Origin: JBHPCZ01 sp042573625
GTDB lineage: Bacteria; Desulfobacterota; Desulfobacteria; Desulfobacterales; UBA11574
Direction of reading: 5' to 3'
Assembly (NCBI GenBank): GCA_042573625.1
Contig: JBHPCZ010000095.1
Coordinates: forward strand, 1-13,452
Length of the DNA stretch: 13,452 nucleotides
Position numbers and translations under genes: made by a program. The notes under the pieces are model-generated. The model was not told the DNA's origin and did not search any database. It saw only the letters and a list, made by a program, of their open reading frames with translations. The first letter of the stretch is position 1. Every line of letters starts with the position of its first letter. Below are positions 13,401-13,452 of this stretch, piece after piece.

Positions 13401-13452
13401 CTCGCACCCAATCCCAGAATCGGTCTTCCGTCGGATTTTATATTTCCTATTC
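10412..13452 (-). CDS. Endonuclease Q (PHP domain) fused to UvrD/Rep superfamily 1 helicase, partial at 5' end
   Basis: At least 1012 residues are visible; the frame stays open through the right edge, so the N-terminus (probably 100+ residues of the PHP domain) is outside. The first ~300 visible residues match endonuclease Q (TIGR00375): metal-site HIWTPW (His codon 13343-13345), AVETGLSSD, SNSDAHSP, then the zinc-type cysteines of RKCNV and CPVC, and PGYDGEFG. EndoQ enzymes nick 5' of deaminated bases and abasic sites. A charged, proline-containing linker (about 12401-12541) leads to a complete UvrD/Rep helicase: Walker A AGPGTGKT (12320-12343), Walker B FVDEYQD (11762-11782), GDPDQSIYGFRGSD, LTRNYRS, MHASKGLEF and FYVAMTRAKHRL. 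The protein ends KQLSLF, a sliding-clamp-binding consensus. Together this suggests a lesion-nicking and unwinding repair enzyme. The fusion is uninterrupted by stop or frameshift. Substrate and clamp binding are inferred from families. Confidence 0.93.
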   Translation of the reverse strand, partial: IGNIKSDGRPILGLGARGLLEILLETSDQAFLVPAHIWTPWFSLLGSKSGFDSLEECFEDLTSHIFAVETGLSSDPAMNWRVSGLDGLTLISNSDAHSPLKLGREASLFNTALSYSGIKSAIQTGDPKQFLGTFEFYPEEGKYHLDGHRKCNVRLSPKETIALNGKCPVCEKALTLGVLYRVEELADRPEGIKPEKSHPFFNLIPLVDILSDVLMVGPGSKKVMGNYRALIEKLGPEFAILHSLEIGVIEKAGVPLLGEAIKRMRTNEINFLPGYDGEFGKLQIFNPEEREMLINQKPLFVLPVSDRNISVEEKHKETRIPEKTRFKIESSSKPPPVIDRDGLRPGLSGGLNTAQRQAVEHDGGPVMIVAGPGTGKTRTLTHRIAYLINKRGVSFQNILAVTFTNKAAEEMQERLKSLLRDKTSIPLIATFHSFCFSILNDSKGKIYQIIDDDLRRNIVLDAIKHVEDAGITVMFKADMLRNLIISAKQKLLEPHEPFGDLTDSEKESFSTVYRAYQKLLSIQGLFDYEDLILKTVKLFEQDENTRKKYQEVFKFIFVDEYQDLNAAQYRIIRALSSSGNPDREIFVIGDPDQSIYGFRGSDVRYFDRFAEDYPDARIIKLTRNYRSVEAILEASYQVIKRNKKDVPETRIYSEIDGIKTIGILELDTGKAEAVAVGKIIEEMIGGIGFHSVDFGKIDHDNNGTHHSFSDMAVLYRTGDQGRVFSDVFDKAGIPYQIVSRENLYKQKGISALLSLLKIVEGLGSYSDFGRILNLTKPTISKKTAEIFKSWSYKNGFGVKEALFNAKRFPIPDLSRTRRIRLYDFIGTLSVLEKEIRDMSVEKKLLYLVEKTKLSLVLRDDTKFQDALKRILDVSGKFGTHTPGFFVTAALQTDTDTYMQRSEKVSLMTMHASKGLEFPIVFIAGCEKDLIPYQPAKDEAPDIDEERRLFYVAMTRAKHRLYLTHVKKRQIYGRQVQREISPFVLDIEGRLRKHEASVIRKKKKSGQKQLSLF

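Noticed and set aside
13409..13411. TTG codon as the start of the EndoQ-UvrD gene
   Set aside because: Coding sequence of EndoQ type (SDGRPILG) continues upstream of it to the right edge without a stop, so the gene is truncated by the window rather than starting here.

Overview
This window is a stretch of ordinary bacterial chromosome, about 45-50% GC by eye, with short intergenic gaps and genes on both strands. The gene families suggest a strictly anaerobic Desulfobacterota (sulfate-reducer-like) genome. They include a DUF169 protein, an aldo/keto reductase with a C-terminal iron-sulfur domain, a REC-DUF4388 response regulator, a YkgJ-type cysteine-cluster protein, and an endonuclease Q joined to a UvrD-type helicase. 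This assignment is an inference from gene content. No rRNA, tRNA, integrase, transposase or CRISPR array was seen.

Layout, left to right. A hairpin lies at the left edge (5-29). A YkgJ-type protein (125-898, minus) diverges from a PPC/DUF296-domain gene and a UDPGP-family UTP-glucose-1-phosphate uridylyltransferase (1093-2943, plus, probable operon). Five or six minus-strand genes follow: a secreted lytic transglycosylase and a ferritin-like protein only 4 bases apart (2992-4054), an ArdC/ImmA-IrrE-like protein with a degraded HExxH motif (4156-5073), a response regulator (5138-5854), an unknown 125-residue protein (6070-6447) and a small TPR protein (6529-6795). A promoter-bearing gap leads to the Fe-S aldo/keto reductase (7176-8198, plus), which ends at a strong bidirectional terminator shared with the convergent DUF169 gene (8295-9089, minus). 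The DUF169 gene diverges from a UspA gene (9190-9639, plus) across a short region with overlapping -10 boxes. An unknown 116-residue protein (9700-10050, minus) is followed by a 361-base gap holding inverted GGATTCAA-rich repeats. The rest is a very large minus-strand gene (10412 to the right edge, 5' end outside) encoding EndoQ fused to a UvrD/Rep helicase.

The most notable item is the EndoQ-UvrD fusion. An endonuclease that in its family nicks beside deaminated bases is joined to a complete superfamily 1 helicase, and the polypeptide ends in QLSLF, a textbook match to the bacterial sliding-clamp-binding motif. This suggests one polypeptide that finds a lesion, nicks, unwinds and docks on the beta clamp. 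The same pentapeptide type also occurs at the N-terminus of the ArdC-like protein (QMSLF) and, probably by chance, of the UDP-glucose pyrophosphorylase (QLSLF). The other genes look like metabolic, envelope, signalling and stress functions with no single shared pathway.
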